This document shows, one piece after another, positions 12,943 through 24,014 of a stretch of DNA of 64,000 nt. Within the stretch, counting starts at the first letter, position 1. The number at the start of each line of letters is the position of its first letter. The notes under the pieces were generated by a model. That model was not told the origin of the DNA and made no database searches. It saw nothing but the letters and a program-made list of their open reading frames with translations. Position numbers and translations under genes: made by a program. The DNA comes from Gordius sp. MW1 (Eukaryota > Nematomorpha > Gordioida > Gordea > Gordiidae). The stretch spans positions 3,100,001-3,164,000 of the forward strand of contig OZ038530.1 in the NCBI GenBank assembly GCA_964036665.1, read 5' to 3'.

Positions 12943-12948
12943 ACTTTT
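12943..12948 (+). repeat. Target-site duplication, right copy (ACTTTT)
   Basis: Direct repeat of 12386-12391. The satellite monomer resumes here at the exact point where it was broken ('acttttatatattttttc'). Confidence 0.7.
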
Positions 12949-15241
12949 ATATATTTTTTCATGCTCTTTCATCTAGAATCGAAAAAAATAAATATTTTTA
13001 CCTCAAAATTTTTCACATATTTTTCTTTGAACCGTATTCATCCGATGAAAGTTGTCGTTTTCAGACGTGGTTTCTATGATCCAAGTAAAAATTTATCAGA
13101 ATCTAAAAACTATTACTTTGAAATCATGATCGCATAGAGCCATTTTCAAAAATTAAGCACTCACGTTGCGATACAACAAACTAATCGCAACAATAAAACG
13201 TTGTCTTTTGTCAAAATGATAGTTCTCGCAGCTTAAAACCTCTTTTCGGAAGTCAATCGAGGATAATAGGATTCTCAAATTGGCTTACTTTTATATATTT
13301 TTTCGTGCTCTTTCACATAGAATCGAAAAAAATAAATATTTTTACCTCAAAATTTTTCACATATTTTGCTTTGAACCGTATTCATCCGATGAAAGTTGTC
13401 GTTTTCAGACGTGGTTTCTATGATCCCAAGTAAAAATTTATCAGAATCTAAAAACTATTACTTTGAAATCATGATCGCATAGGCCATTTTCAAAAATTAA
13501 GCACTCACATTGCGATACAAAAACTAATCGCAACAATAAAACGTTTTCTTTTGTCAAAATGATAATTCTCGCAGCTTAAAACCTCTTTTCAGAAGTCAAT
13601 CGAGGATAATAGGATTTTCAAATTGGCTTACTTTTATATATTTTTTCATGCTCTTTCACATAGAATCGAAAAAAATAAATATTTTTACCTCAAAATTTTT
13701 CACATATTTTTCTTTGAACCGTATTCATCCGATGGAAGTTGTCGTTTTCAGAAGTGGTTTCTATGATCCCAAGTAAAAATTTATCAGAATCTAAAAACTA
13801 TTACTTTGAAATCATGATCGCATAGAGCCATTTTCAAAAATTAAGCACTCACGTTGCGATACAACAAACTAATCGCAACAATAAAACGTTGTCTTTTGTC
13901 AAAATGATAGTTCTCCTTCTCGCAGCTTAAAACCTCTTTTCGCAAGTAAATCGATGATAATAGGATTCTTAAATTGGCTTACTTTTATATATTTTTTCAT
14001 GCTCTTTCACATAGAATCGAAAAAAATAAATATTTTTACCTCAAAATTTTTCACATATTTTTCTTTGAACCGTAGTCATCCGATGACAGTTGTCGTTTTC
14101 AGACGTGGTTTCTATAATCCCAAATAAAAATTTATCAGAATCAGAAAACTTTTACTTTGAAATCATGATCGCATAGAGCAGTTTTCAAAAATTAAGAATT
14201 CACGTTGCGATACAACAAACTAATCGCAACAATAAAACGTTGTCTTTAAAATGATAGTTCTCGTAGGTTAATTCCTCTTTTCAGAAGTCAATCGAGGATA
14301 ATAGGATTCTCAAATTGGCTTACTTTTATATATTTTTTCATGCTCTTTCACATAGAATCGAAATAAATAAATATTTTTACCTCAAAAGTTTTCACATATT
14401 TTTCTTTGAACCGTATTCATCCGATGAAAGTTGTCGTTTTCAGACGTGGTTTCTATGATCCCAAGTAAAAATTTATCAGAATCTAAAAACTATTACTTTG
14501 AAATCATGATCGCATAGAGCCATTTTCAAAAATTAAGCACTCACGTTGCGATACAACAAACTAATCGCAACAATAAAACGTTGTCTTTTGTCAAAATGAT
14601 AGTTCTCGCAGCTTAAAACCTCTTTTCGGAAGTCAATCGAGGATAATAGGATTCTCAAATTGGCTTACTTTTATATATTTTTTCATGCTCTTTCACATAG
14701 AATCGAAAAAAATAAATATTTTTACCTCAAAATTTTTCACATATTTTTCTTTGAACCGTAGTCATCCGATGACAGTTGTCGTTTTCAGACGTGGTTTCTA
14801 TAATCCCAAATAAAAATTTATCAGAATCAGAAAACTTTTACTTTAAAATCATGATCGCATAGAGCAGTTTTCAAAAATTAAGCATTCACGTTGCGATACA
14901 ACAAACTAATCGCAACAATAAAACGTTGTCTTTAAAATGATAGTTTTCGTAGCTTAAAACCTCTTTTCAGAAGTCAATCGAGGATAATAGGATTCTCAAA
15001 TTGGCTTACTTTTATATATTTTTTCATACTCTTTCACATAGAATCGAAAAAAATAAATATTTTTACCTCAAAATTTTTTACATATTTTTCTTTGAACCGT
15101 ATTCATCCGGTGAAAGTTGTCGTTTTCAGACGTGGTTTCTATGATCCCAAGTAAAAATTTATCAGAGTCTAAAAACTATTACTTTGAAATCATGATCGCA
15201 TAGAGCAGTTTTCAAAAATGAAGCACTCACGTTGCGATACA

Positions 15242-18200
15242 ACATACTAATCGCAACAATAAAACGTTTTCTTTTGTCAAAATGATAGTTCTCGCAGCTT
15301 AAAACCTCTTTTCGGAAGTCAATCGAGGATAATAGGATTTTCAAATTGGCTTACTTTTATATATTTTTTTATGCTCTTTCACATAGAATCGAAAAAAATA
15401 AATATTTTTACCTCAAAATTTTTCACATATTTTTCTTTGAACCGTATTCATCCGATGAAAGTTGTCGTTTTCAGACGTGGTTTCTATGATCCCAAGTAAA
15501 AATTTATCAGAATCTAAAAACTATTACTTTGAAATCATGATCGCATAGGCCATTTTCAAAAATTAAGCACTCACGTTGCGATACAAAAACAAATCGCAAC
15601 AATAAAACGTTTTCCTTTGTCAAAATGATAGTTCTCGTAGCTTAAAACCTCTTTTCAGAAGTCAATCGAGGATAATAGGATTTTCAAATTGGCTTACTTT
15701 TATATATTTTTTTATGCTCTTTCACATAGAATCGAAAAAAATAAATATTTTTACCTCAAAATTTTTCACATATTTTTCTTTGAACGGTATTCATCCGATG
15801 AAAGTTGTCGTTTTCAGAAGTGGTTTCTATGATCCCAAGTAAAAATTTATCAGAATCTAAAAACTATTACTTTGAAATCATGATCGCATAGAGACATTTT
15901 CAAAAATTAAGCACTCACGTTGCGATACAACAAACTAATCGCAACAATAAAACGTTGTCTTTTGTCAAAATGATAGTTCTCGCAGCTTAAAACCTCTTTT
16001 CGGAAGTCAATCGAGGATAATAGGATTCTCAAATTGGCATACTTTTATATATTTTTTCATGCTCTTTCACATAGAATCGAAAAAAATTAATATTTTTACC
16101 TCAAAATTTTTCACATATTTTTCTTTGAACCGTATTCATCCGATGAAAGTTGTCGTTTTCAGACGTGGTTTCCATGATAAAAAGTAAAAATTTATCAGAA
16201 TCAGAAAACTATTACTTTGAAATCATGATCGCATAGTGCATTTTTGAAAAATTAAGCACTCACGTTGCGATACAACAAACTAATCGCAATAATAAAACGT
16301 TGTCTTGTCAAAATGATAGTTCTCGCAGCTTAAAACCTCTTTTCGGAAGTCAATCGAGGATAATAGGATTCTCAAATTGGCATACTTTTATATATTTTTT
16401 CATGCTCTTTCACATAGAATCGAAAAAAATAAATATTTTTACCTCAAAATTTTTCACATATTTTTCTTTGAACCGTATTCATCCGATGAAAGTTGTCGTT
16501 TTCAGACGTGGTTTCCATGATAAAAAGTAAAAATTTATCAGAATCAGAAAACTATTACTTTGAAATCATGATCGCATAGTGCATTTTTGAAAAATTAAGC
16601 ACTCACGTTGCGATACAACAAACTAATCGCAACAATAAAACGTTGTCTTTTGTCTAAATGATAGTTCTCGCAGCTTAAAACCTCTTTTCGTCAATCGAGG
16701 ATAATAGGATTCTCAAATTGGCTTACTTTTATATATTTTTTCATGCTCTTTCACATAGAATCGAAAAAAATAAATATTTTTACCTCAAAATTTTTCACAT
16801 ATTTTTCTTTGAACCGTATTCATCCGGTAAAAGTTGTCGTTTTCAGACGTGGTTTCTATGATCCCAAGTAAAAATTTATCAGAGTCTAAAAACTATTACT
16901 TTGAAATCATGATCGCATAGAGCAGTTTTCAAAAATTAAGCACTCACGTTGCGATACAACATACTAATCGCAACAATAAAACGTTTTCTTTTGTCAAAAT
17001 GATAGTTCTCGCAGCTTAAAACCTCTTTTCGGAAGTCAATCGAGGATAATAGGATTTTCAAATTGGCTTACTTTTATATATTTTTTTATGCTCTTTCACA
17101 TAGAATCGAAAAAAATAAATATTTTTACCTCAAAATTTTTCACATATTTTTCTTTGAACCGTATTCATCCGATGAAAGTTGTCGTTTTCAGACGTGGTTT
17201 CTATGATCCCAAGTAAAAATTTATCAGAATCTAAAAACTATTACTTTGAAATCATGATCGCATAGGCCATTTTCAAAAATTAAGCACTCACGTTGCGATA
17301 CAAAAACAAATCGCAACAATAAAACGTTTTCCTTTGTCAAAATGATAGTTCTCGTAGCTTAAAACCTCTTTTCAGAAGTCAATCGAGGATAATAGGATTT
17401 TCAAATTGGCTTACTTTTATATATTTTTTTATGCTCTTTCACATAGAATCGAAAAAAATAAATATTTTTACCTCAAAATTTTTCACATATTTTTCTTTGA
17501 ACGGTATTCATCCGATGAAAGTTGTCGTTTTCAGAAGTGGTTTCTATGATCCCAAGTAAAAATTTATCAGAATCTAAAAACTATTACTTTGAAATCATGA
17601 TCGCATAGAGACATTTTCAAAAATTAAGCACTCACGTTGCGATACAACAAACTAATCGCAACAATAAAACGTTGTCTTTTGTCAAAATGATAGTTCTCCT
17701 TCTCGCAGCTTAAAACCTCTTTTCGCAAGTAAATCGATGATAATAGGATTCTTAAATTGGCTTACTTTTATATATTTTTTCATGCTCTTTCACATAGAAT
17801 CGAAAAAAATAAATATTTTTACCTCAAAATTTTTCACATATTTTTCTTTGAACCGTATTCATCCGATGAAAGTTGTCGTTTTCAGACGTGGTTTCCATGA
17901 TAAAAAGTAAAAATTTATCAGAATCAGAAAACTATTACTTTGAAATCATGATCGCATAGTGCATTTTTGAAAAATTAAGCACTCACGTTGCGATACAACA
18001 AACTAATCGCAATAATAAAACGTTGTCTTGTCAAAATGATAGTTCTCGCAGCTTAAAACCTCTTTTCGGAAGTCAATCGAGGATAATAGGATTCTCAAAT
18101 TGGCATACTTTTATATATTTTTTCATGCTCTTTCACATAGAATCGAAAAAAATAAATATTTTTACCTCAAAAATTTTCACATATTTTTCTTTGAACCGTA

Positions 18201-18681
18201 TTCATCCGATGAAAGTTGTCGTTTTTAGACGTGGTTTCCATGATAAAAAGTAAAAATTTATCAGAATCAGAAAACTATTACTTTGAAATCATGATCGCAT
18301 AGTGCATTTTTGAAAAATTAAGCACTCACGTTGCGATACAACAAACTAATCGCAACAATAAAACGTTGTCTTTTGTCTAAATGATAGTTCTCGCAGCTTA
18401 AAACCTCTTTTCGTCAATCGAGGATAATAGGATTCTCAAATTGGCTTACTTTTATATATTTTTTCATGCTCTTTCACATAGAATCGAAAAAAATAAATAT
18501 TTTTACCTCAAAATTTTTCACATATTTTTCTTTGAACCGTATTCATCCGATGAAAGTTGTCGTTTTCAGACGTGGTTTCTATGATCCCAAGTAAAAATTT
18601 ATCAGAGTCTAAAAACTATTACTTTGAAATCATGATCGCATAGAGCAGTTTTCAAAAATTAAGCACTCACGTTGCGATACA
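15242..18681 (+). repeat. Higher-order repeat B, two 5-monomer copies (1717 and 1723 bp)
   Basis: The private variant 'acatactaatcgc' occurs at 15242, 16959 and 18682, spaced 1717 and 1723 bases. Between these points both copies hold the same order of odd monomers: 'gatacaaaaacaaatcgc', 'ttttcctttgtc', 'cagaagtggtttc', 'aataataaaacgttgtcttg', and 'gtctaaatgatag' with 'ttttcgtcaatcg'. The copies differ in the first half of the third monomer, where copy 2 has the 'ccttct' insertion. A third, more diverged copy runs from 18682 to the Helitron at 20494. Confidence 0.8.
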
Positions 18682-20564
18682 ACATACTAATCGCAACAAT
18701 AAAACGTTTTCTTTTGTCAAAATGATAGTTCTCGCAGCTTAAAACCTCTTTTCGGAAGTCAATCGAGGATAATAGGATTTTCAAATTGGCTTACTTTTAT
18801 ATATTTTTTCATGCTCTTTCACATAGAATCGAAAAAAATAAATATTTTTACCTCAAAATTTTTCACATATTTTTCTTTGAACCGTATTCATCCGATGAAA
18901 GTTGTCGTTTTCAGACGTGGTTTCTATGATCCCAAGTAAAAATTTATCAGAATCTAAAAACTATTACTTTGAAATCATGATCGCATAGAGCCATTTTCAA
19001 AAATTAAGCACTCACGTTGCGATACAAAAACTAATCGCAACAATAAAACGTTTTCTTTTGTCAAAATGATAGTTCTCGCAGCTTAAAACCTCTTTTCGGA
19101 AGTCAATCGAGGATAATAGGATTTTCAAATTGGCTTACTTTTATATATTTTTTCATGCTCTTTCACATAGAATCGAAAAAAATAAATATTTTTACCTCAA
19201 AATTTTTCACATATTTTTCTTTGAACCGTATTCATCCGATGAAAGTTGTCGTTTTCAGACGTGGTTTCTATGATCCCAAGTAAAAATTTATCAGAATCTA
19301 AAAACTATTACTTTGAAATCATGATCGCATAGGCCATTTTCAAAAATTAAGCACTCACGTTGCGATACAACAAACTAATCGCAACAATAAAACGTTGTCT
19401 TTTGTCAAAATGATAGTTCTCCTTCTCGCAGCTTAAAACCTCTTTTTGCAAGTAAATCAATGATAATAGGATTCTTAAATTGGCTTACTTTTATATATTT
19501 TTTCATGCTCTTTCACATAGAATCGAAAAAAATAAATATTTTTACCTTAAAATTTTTCACATATTTTTCTTTGAACCGTATTCATCCGATGAAAGTTGTC
19601 GTTTTCAGACGTGGTTTCCATAATAAAAAGTAAAAATTTATCAGAATCAGAAAACTATTACTTTGCAATCATGATCGCATAGTGCATTTTTGAAAAATTA
19701 AGCACTCACGTTGCGATACAACAAACTAATCGCAACAATAAAACGTTGTCTTTTGTCAAAATGATAGTTCTCGCAGCTTAAACCCTCTTTTCGGAAGTCA
19801 ATCGAGGATAATAGGATTCTCAAATTGGCATACTTTTATATATTTTTTCATGCTCTTTCACATAGAATCGAAAAAAATTAATATTTTTACCTCAAAATTT
19901 TTCACATATTTTTCTTTGAACCGTATTCATCCGATGAAAGTTGTCGTTTTCAGACGTGGTTTCCATGATAAAAAGTAAAAATTTATCAGAATCAGAAAAC
20001 TATTACTTTTAAATCATGAGCGCATAGTGCATTTTTGAAAAATTAAGCACTCACGTTGCGATACAACAAACTAATCGCAACAATAAAACGTTGTCTTTTG
20101 TCAAAATGATAGTTCTCGCAGCTTAAAACCTCTTTTCGTCAATCGAGGATAATAGGATTCTCAAATTGGCTTACTTTTATATATTTTTTTATGCTCTTTC
20201 TCATAGAATCGAAAAAAATAAATATTTTTACCTCAAAATTTTTCACATATTTTTCTTTGAACCGTATTCATCCGATGAAAGTTGTCGTTTTCAGACGTGG
20301 ATTCTATGATCCCATGTAAAAATTTATCAGAATCTAAAAACTATTACTTTGAAATCATGATCGCATAGAGCCATTTTCAAAAATTAAGCACTCACGTTGC
20401 GATACAACAAACTAATCGCAACAATAAAACGTTGTCTTTTGTCAAAATGGTAGTTCTCCTTCTCGCAGCTTAAAACCTCTTTTCGCAAGTAAATCTTATA
20501 TATAAAAATGAAACTATGTGTGTATATATATATGTATGGCGCCACCTTTTTTGGAGAACTACCA

Positions 20565-20644
20565 GACCGATTTGGCTCAAAATTTCACAGTTTATTCCCC
20601 ACACTCCGGAGCGTGTTTTAATATATGTTCCAGCCAAATCGGTC
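20565..20644. repeat. 13-bp perfect inverted repeat in the Helitron 5' region
   Basis: GACCGATTTGGCT (20565-20577) and AGCCAAATCGGTC (20632-20644) are perfect inverted copies separated by 54 bases. They lie 71 bases inside the Helitron's 5' end. Outside the 13-bp core the arms also resemble each other ('ctacca' against 'ctactc' when the right arm is reversed). This could be a transposase-recognition or folding element, but the role is not known from the sequence. Two overlapping open frames here (20470-20721 on minus and 20518-20802 on plus) are by-products of this symmetry and not genes. Confidence 0.7.
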
Positions 20645-20800
20645 GAGTAGTTTTTGAGATATTGGGTTTTATGCGTTTTGACGCGGTATCGAACGTCAAT
20701 CAAACGCCCTGCCCTCATCACGTACTGCTGCGTATCTTATCTATCTACTATCGTGTAGGTAGTCTGGTGATAAATGCAGTAGGCATGTGTTGCAGTAAAT

Positions 20801-20988
20801 GAAAACTTTTTACGCACTATCAAAGCCATTTTTTGCTTCAATTATTATTATTATTATAGGACGGTCGTGTCCCCCCCCTCCTGCGTGGCTAAATAAATTA
20901 AAAAATCTAATTTTGTCATTTTTTGCACGTTAAACAAGGAGAAAAATGAAAATACTTTTAACAAAGTGCCAATAAATGTTGATATATC
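20801..20988 (+). other. Helitron interior without recognisable gene
   Basis: This 188-base AT-rich stretch lies between the Helitron 5' region and the left TIR. It contains a short ATT microsatellite (20841-20857) and a nine- or ten-base C run near 20870. I see no coding or RNA signal. Confidence 0.5.
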
Positions 20989-21026
20989 CATGGGCGTAGC
21001 TAGGTTTTGAATTAGGGGGGGGGGGC
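20989..21026 (+). repeat. Left terminal inverted repeat (38 bp) of nested element
   Basis: Starts CATGGGCGTAGC, continues through a 14-base A/T-rich part and ends in a run of 11 G and a C. The reverse complement of 24522-24559 matches it at 36 of 38 positions, including the same 11-G run. The mismatches are T/C at position 13 and A/G at position 22. Confidence 0.85.
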
Positions 21027-21146
21027 AGATTAAAAAAAAAGGTCTTGACTACCCAACAATTTTCCTGAGAGCAAAAAAAAAAAAAGGTCTCGACTATCCA
21101 AAAATTTTCATGCAACCGTAATTTAAATTTTATTTTACCAAAACAA
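21027..21146 (+). repeat. Short imperfect direct repeat between left TIR and RT 3' end
   Basis: A unit of about 31 bases beginning 'ggtcttgactacccaa' (21041-21072) is repeated with a few changes as 'ggtctcgactatccaa' (21086-21116), offset 45 bases. Each copy is preceded by a long A run. The rest of this interval is AT-rich with no gene. Confidence 0.6.
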
Positions 21147-21158
21147 TTTTTTTTTATT
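21147..21158 (-). promoter_or_regulatory. Likely polyadenylation signal and A-tail at 3' end of the RT element
   Basis: Read on the minus strand, AATAAA (21153-21158) runs straight into a nine-A stretch (21147-21155 as T on the plus strand), about 43 bases after the RT stop codon. This is what the 3' end of a polyadenylated non-LTR element would look like. It is short and in AT-rich sequence, so chance is possible. Confidence 0.4.
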
Positions 21159-21200
21159 ATGCAAGATTTACATTAAATGAAACTAAAAACAACATAAAAA

Positions 21201-24014
21201 TCATAGAGGTAAACATTCAAAAATTGCCATAGCGTTGTAATGGCAAATAATCATTCCGATTTTCTGTTTTATAAAAAAAGTTTCCCTTTTGTCAAGGATA
21301 TTGGCAGCTATGCGGCGTCCCAATTCCTTCAGGAGGGCTTGGGTTTTAGGACCTATTGTAGTGAGGGTAGTGGTCACTATGGGGGAGAAAAGGAGTGAGG
21401 AATTAAGTTCTGCGTATTTAGCGGATTTTAATCTTTCAGAATCAACAAGGGGGTCTTTGTTTTGGTTTGAGGGAGCAAAGGCATCCGGACAAGTGTAGTC
21501 CCAAGCTAGGCATAGCCCTTTTGCCCATGGGATGAGGGTCTGTCCATCAGGTCTCTTCTTGTCGCTAAGGCAAAGACCATTAGGCTCCAATTGGGAAGGA
21601 AAGCCCGCCTTTTTGAATGTCTTCTGTAGAAGAGCGTTAACGGATGTGTGCCGTAGAAATCTGGCCTTATTAAATTTGCAATGCAGGCCGTGGTGACCTT
21701 TTGTACCAACGGATGAGCCACATAAGTTGCATTGATGAGAGGCAACTATATCGCATCCTAGGCGGAGCCCTGTTGCAATCCTGAACTCGTTGTTGGAGAG
21801 TTGAAGGTCATGAGTCCGACTTGGGATGGCCTCCAACCACTCGTGGCCGGACCTTGATGCGAAACTTCTTAAAGCTGGTAACTCCTCCAACGATGCGCCC
21901 GATATAAGAGTTTTAAGGGCATGGTCGTAGAGAGGAGTGTTCCAACTCTTTTGAGAGTTTATGGTAGGGAATGGAGTGTTAGGGTCGGACAAAGAACTCC
22001 ACATGTCGAGGGCGATTTGGGTGAAAGGATCTGGTTGATCGATTAGTATGTCGATGATTGGTTTGGCTGAAAGTCGACTCGAGATGAAGGCCGACAAAGC
22101 TACAAGAGAGGATGATCTCAGGCCCAAACCACCATATTTTGTGGGGAGACACGCTTGTTTCCATTGAGACCCAGTAAAAGAAAGGTTTGTGATTTCCTCG
22201 ACAACGTCTTTGAGTTTTTGGTCGAATAAAGATAGAGCACTGGGATTTAAGAATGAGGTGGATGACCTGAAGATATGATTTATCTTAGGTAAAGAATAGC
22301 AGTTTTTAATTAAAAAGAAAGCCTGGTGGGCTGGCAAGTAAGAAAGGAGGGGTTTGATTTCTACTAGTTTTTGGATTGTCTCTGTTAATAACTTGTTACA
22401 AGGGTGTGAGCCACCTATGGGAGATCCTAAGTGCGTTAGTTCGTTAGGGTGAATATGTTTGAAAGCGTCAAAGTATGGGTCTAGGCTTAAAGGGTCAGTA
22501 TTGTTTTTGCAAACCTCGGTCTTGGTATGATTAAGATGGAGACCAATTTTTGAAGCTTCGACTTCAAGGTATGAAAGGGCTTCTTTGACGTCTTCTGCAT
22601 TTCCTTTGATGGTACCATCGTCTAGGTACCACAAGTTGAGTGATAGATTATATTTAGAGGCTAGGTCTTCGGTCAGGGATTTTATACCTAGGCAGAATAG
22701 TAGGGGGCCTAGCGGGTCTCCTTGTTGAATGCCGTCACTCGATGCAATTATTTTGGAATTAAAGTTGAGCATGGAAGTAGGAGCGTAGCATGCATTAAGG
22801 AAAATGGAGTACTCGGGAAGAAATTTGTAAGCCTCTGTTAAGAAGTGTGACCTGTAGATAGTATTAAAGGCGTTTTTGAAGTCGATCTTAGCTAGGATCG
22901 AATGGTCGGGATGGGCGAGGGCTATGCGGACAGCGTGAGAGGCGATTTCACAACCACACTTGATTCCGAAACCTAGTTGGATGGGAGCTAATTGATCTGC
23001 AATGTTGGTTTTTACTCGAGCAATAATTAGTTTGCAGCATAGGCGTCTAAAAATTGAACCCATGGCTATTGGACGAAGGCCACCATCTGGTTTGGTAAGT
23101 GATATTAGGGTGGCCCCAAAAAAATAGGGAGAGATCGCGTCAGGTACTAAGCCTTTAATAACCTGGTTAAGGAAGATTGCTAGGGTGGATGTGAAGTGGC
23201 CAGACCTGTCAATGTGAGGTCTTGTTAATTCTATTAAATGTGAAGCCCGGAAACCGTCTAAACCAGAACCTACTGAGGATTTTTTAAAAGAACCGATAGC
23301 CTCGAGAATTTCATGCGATGTGAAGTCCTTGAAGGGGGAATTGATTGTAGAGGGAAATTGGGAGCAATTTCTTTCAGGGTGTTTAATTTGTAAAGATTCG
23401 AAGGTTTCTTGAGTGTCTGGGGAAATTTTGCAGTCTGAATTGGCCAGGCGAAGAGCACCCTGGATGTCGAAAAGGTTGAGTTTAGCGGAAACCCGTTTGG
23501 CTCTTTGTTGAACTGATGTAATCTTATGGATGTGTGGCTCGTAAATAATAGGGGGTGATGAAACGTCCCATTTTGCTGAGTTTTGTTTAACCCAGTTCGA
23601 AAGGGTACCTTTGTAATTTGATGGTGGTACTGAAAGGACACGGGAAGTAAATTGAAAAAGGTTGGCCCAATGGAGGGTGCTGCTTGGATCCTTAGAGAGG
23701 TTTGAGATGGCATCAGTAAGGGCAATTAGAACTTGATGTCTGGCTCCTTTAGGGATGTTTTTTAAAATCCTGTTAACAGGGGAATGAGGGATGTCTGAAT
23801 ATGTATTGTTGGTGGTGGTTCCGACCTGGGAGTAGGTATTATGCGATAAATGGTTGTGAGTTGAGGTGAGTATAGCTGCTGGATGTTTTCCAGAGCCTGG
23901 GCACCTCTGTTTTAATGGACCGTGAACGTGAATCAAATTAGAGAGGATAATTGAAGCTAACCTGTAGCAGACTGGGCAGGTTCCGGTTTGGGTTGTGGAG
24001 TTTGTGTTGTTCAT
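21201..24014 (-). CDS. Non-LTR retrotransposon protein: reverse transcriptase with zinc finger and restriction-like endonuclease
   Basis: An intact 937-residue ORF with no frameshift or internal stop. The N-terminus has a Cys/His cluster (C13, C16, H29, H31, C38, H44, with a 'CPGSGK' motif) that probably binds nucleic acid. The reverse transcriptase domain spans about residues 235-500: 'GLDGFRASHL' (251-260), 'KPDGGLRPIA' (308-317), 'QLGFGIKCGCE' (346-356), catalytic D378 in 'KIDFKNAF', 'QQGDPLGPLLF' (430-440), and 'YLDDG' with catalytic D465/D466. The C-terminal part has a CCHC-like knuckle (C762, C765, H774 or H778, C779), then 'RH' (788-789), 'EP', 'RPDG' (821-824), 'WDYT' (D839) and 'KYAEL' (866-870), matching the PD...D...K layout of restriction-like endonucleases of R2-type elements. 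The protein would nick target DNA and prime reverse transcription in the nucleus. Similar single-ORF proteins are widespread in invertebrate genomes; I cannot name the clade. The start codon is the ATG just before the Cys cluster. GC content is clearly above that of the surrounding satellite. Confidence 0.9.
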   Translation of the reverse strand: MNNTNSTTQTGTCPVCYRLASIILSNLIHVHGPLKQRCPGSGKHPAAILTSTHNHLSHNTYSQVGTTTNNTYSDIPHSPVNRILKNIPKGARHQVLIALTDAISNLSKDPSSTLHWANLFQFTSRVLSVPPSNYKGTLSNWVKQNSAKWDVSSPPIIYEPHIHKITSVQQRAKRVSAKLNLFDIQGALRLANSDCKISPDTQETFESLQIKHPERNCSQFPSTINSPFKDFTSHEILEAIGSFKKSSVGSGLDGFRASHLIELTRPHIDRSGHFTSTLAIFLNQVIKGLVPDAISPYFFGATLISLTKPDGGLRPIAMGSIFRRLCCKLIIARVKTNIADQLAPIQLGFGIKCGCEIASHAVRIALAHPDHSILAKIDFKNAFNTIYRSHFLTEAYKFLPEYSIFLNACYAPTSMLNFNSKIIASSDGIQQGDPLGPLLFCLGIKSLTEDLASKYNLSLNLWYLDDGTIKGNAEDVKEALSYLEVEASKIGLHLNHTKTEVCKNNTDPLSLDPYFDAFKHIHPNELTHLGSPIGGSHPCNKLLTETIQKLVEIKPLLSYLPAHQAFFLIKNCYSLPKINHIFRSSTSFLNPSALSLFDQKLKDVVEEITNLSFTGSQWKQACLPTKYGGLGLRSSSLVALSAFISSRLSAKPIIDILIDQPDPFTQIALDMWSSLSDPNTPFPTINSQKSWNTPLYDHALKTLISGASLEELPALRSFASRSGHEWLEAIPSRTHDLQLSNNEFRIATGLRLGCDIVASHQCNLCGSSVGTKGHHGLHCKFNKARFLRHTSVNALLQKTFKKAGFPSQLEPNGLCLSDKKRPDGQTLIPWAKGLCLAWDYTCPDAFAPSNQNKDPLVDSERLKSAKYAELNSSLLFSPIVTTTLTTIGPKTQALLKELGRRIAANILDKRETFFIKQKIGMIICHYNAMAIFECLPL

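Larger units (their letters stand above)
12943..20493 (+). repeat. Satellite DNA array, block 2 (about 22 monomers)
   Basis: Same monomer, strand and spacing as block 1, starting and ending part-way through a monomer because of the two flanking insertions. Variant types frequent here include a 6-base insertion 'ccttct' before 'cgcagc' together with 'cgcaagtaaatcgatgataat' (near 13915, 17698 and 19430), a 'gacagttgtcg' variant (14087 and 14772), and a monomer lacking eight bases in 'ttttcgtcaatcgagg' (16690, 18412 and 20140). No gene is seen. Confidence 0.97.

Noticed and set aside
15162..15344. Minus-strand 60-codon open frame in the satellite
   Set aside because: Present in only one monomer because of a single base change (attaag to atgaag on the plus strand). 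No family resemblance.
20470..20802. Overlapping + and - strand frames at the Helitron 5' end
   Set aside because: They cross the satellite/Helitron junction or the inverted repeat and match no protein family I know.
20841..20857. ATT microsatellite as a separate feature of interest
   Set aside because: Very short and ordinary in AT-rich DNA.
20930..21115. 61-codon minus-strand frame with poly-Phe and poly-Pro
   Set aside because: It is a translation of A- and G-homopolymer runs around the left TIR.
21289..21745. Small frames overlapping the RT gene (also 21979-22164 and 23270-23725)
   Set aside because: Shadows of the 937-codon RT ORF in other frames.
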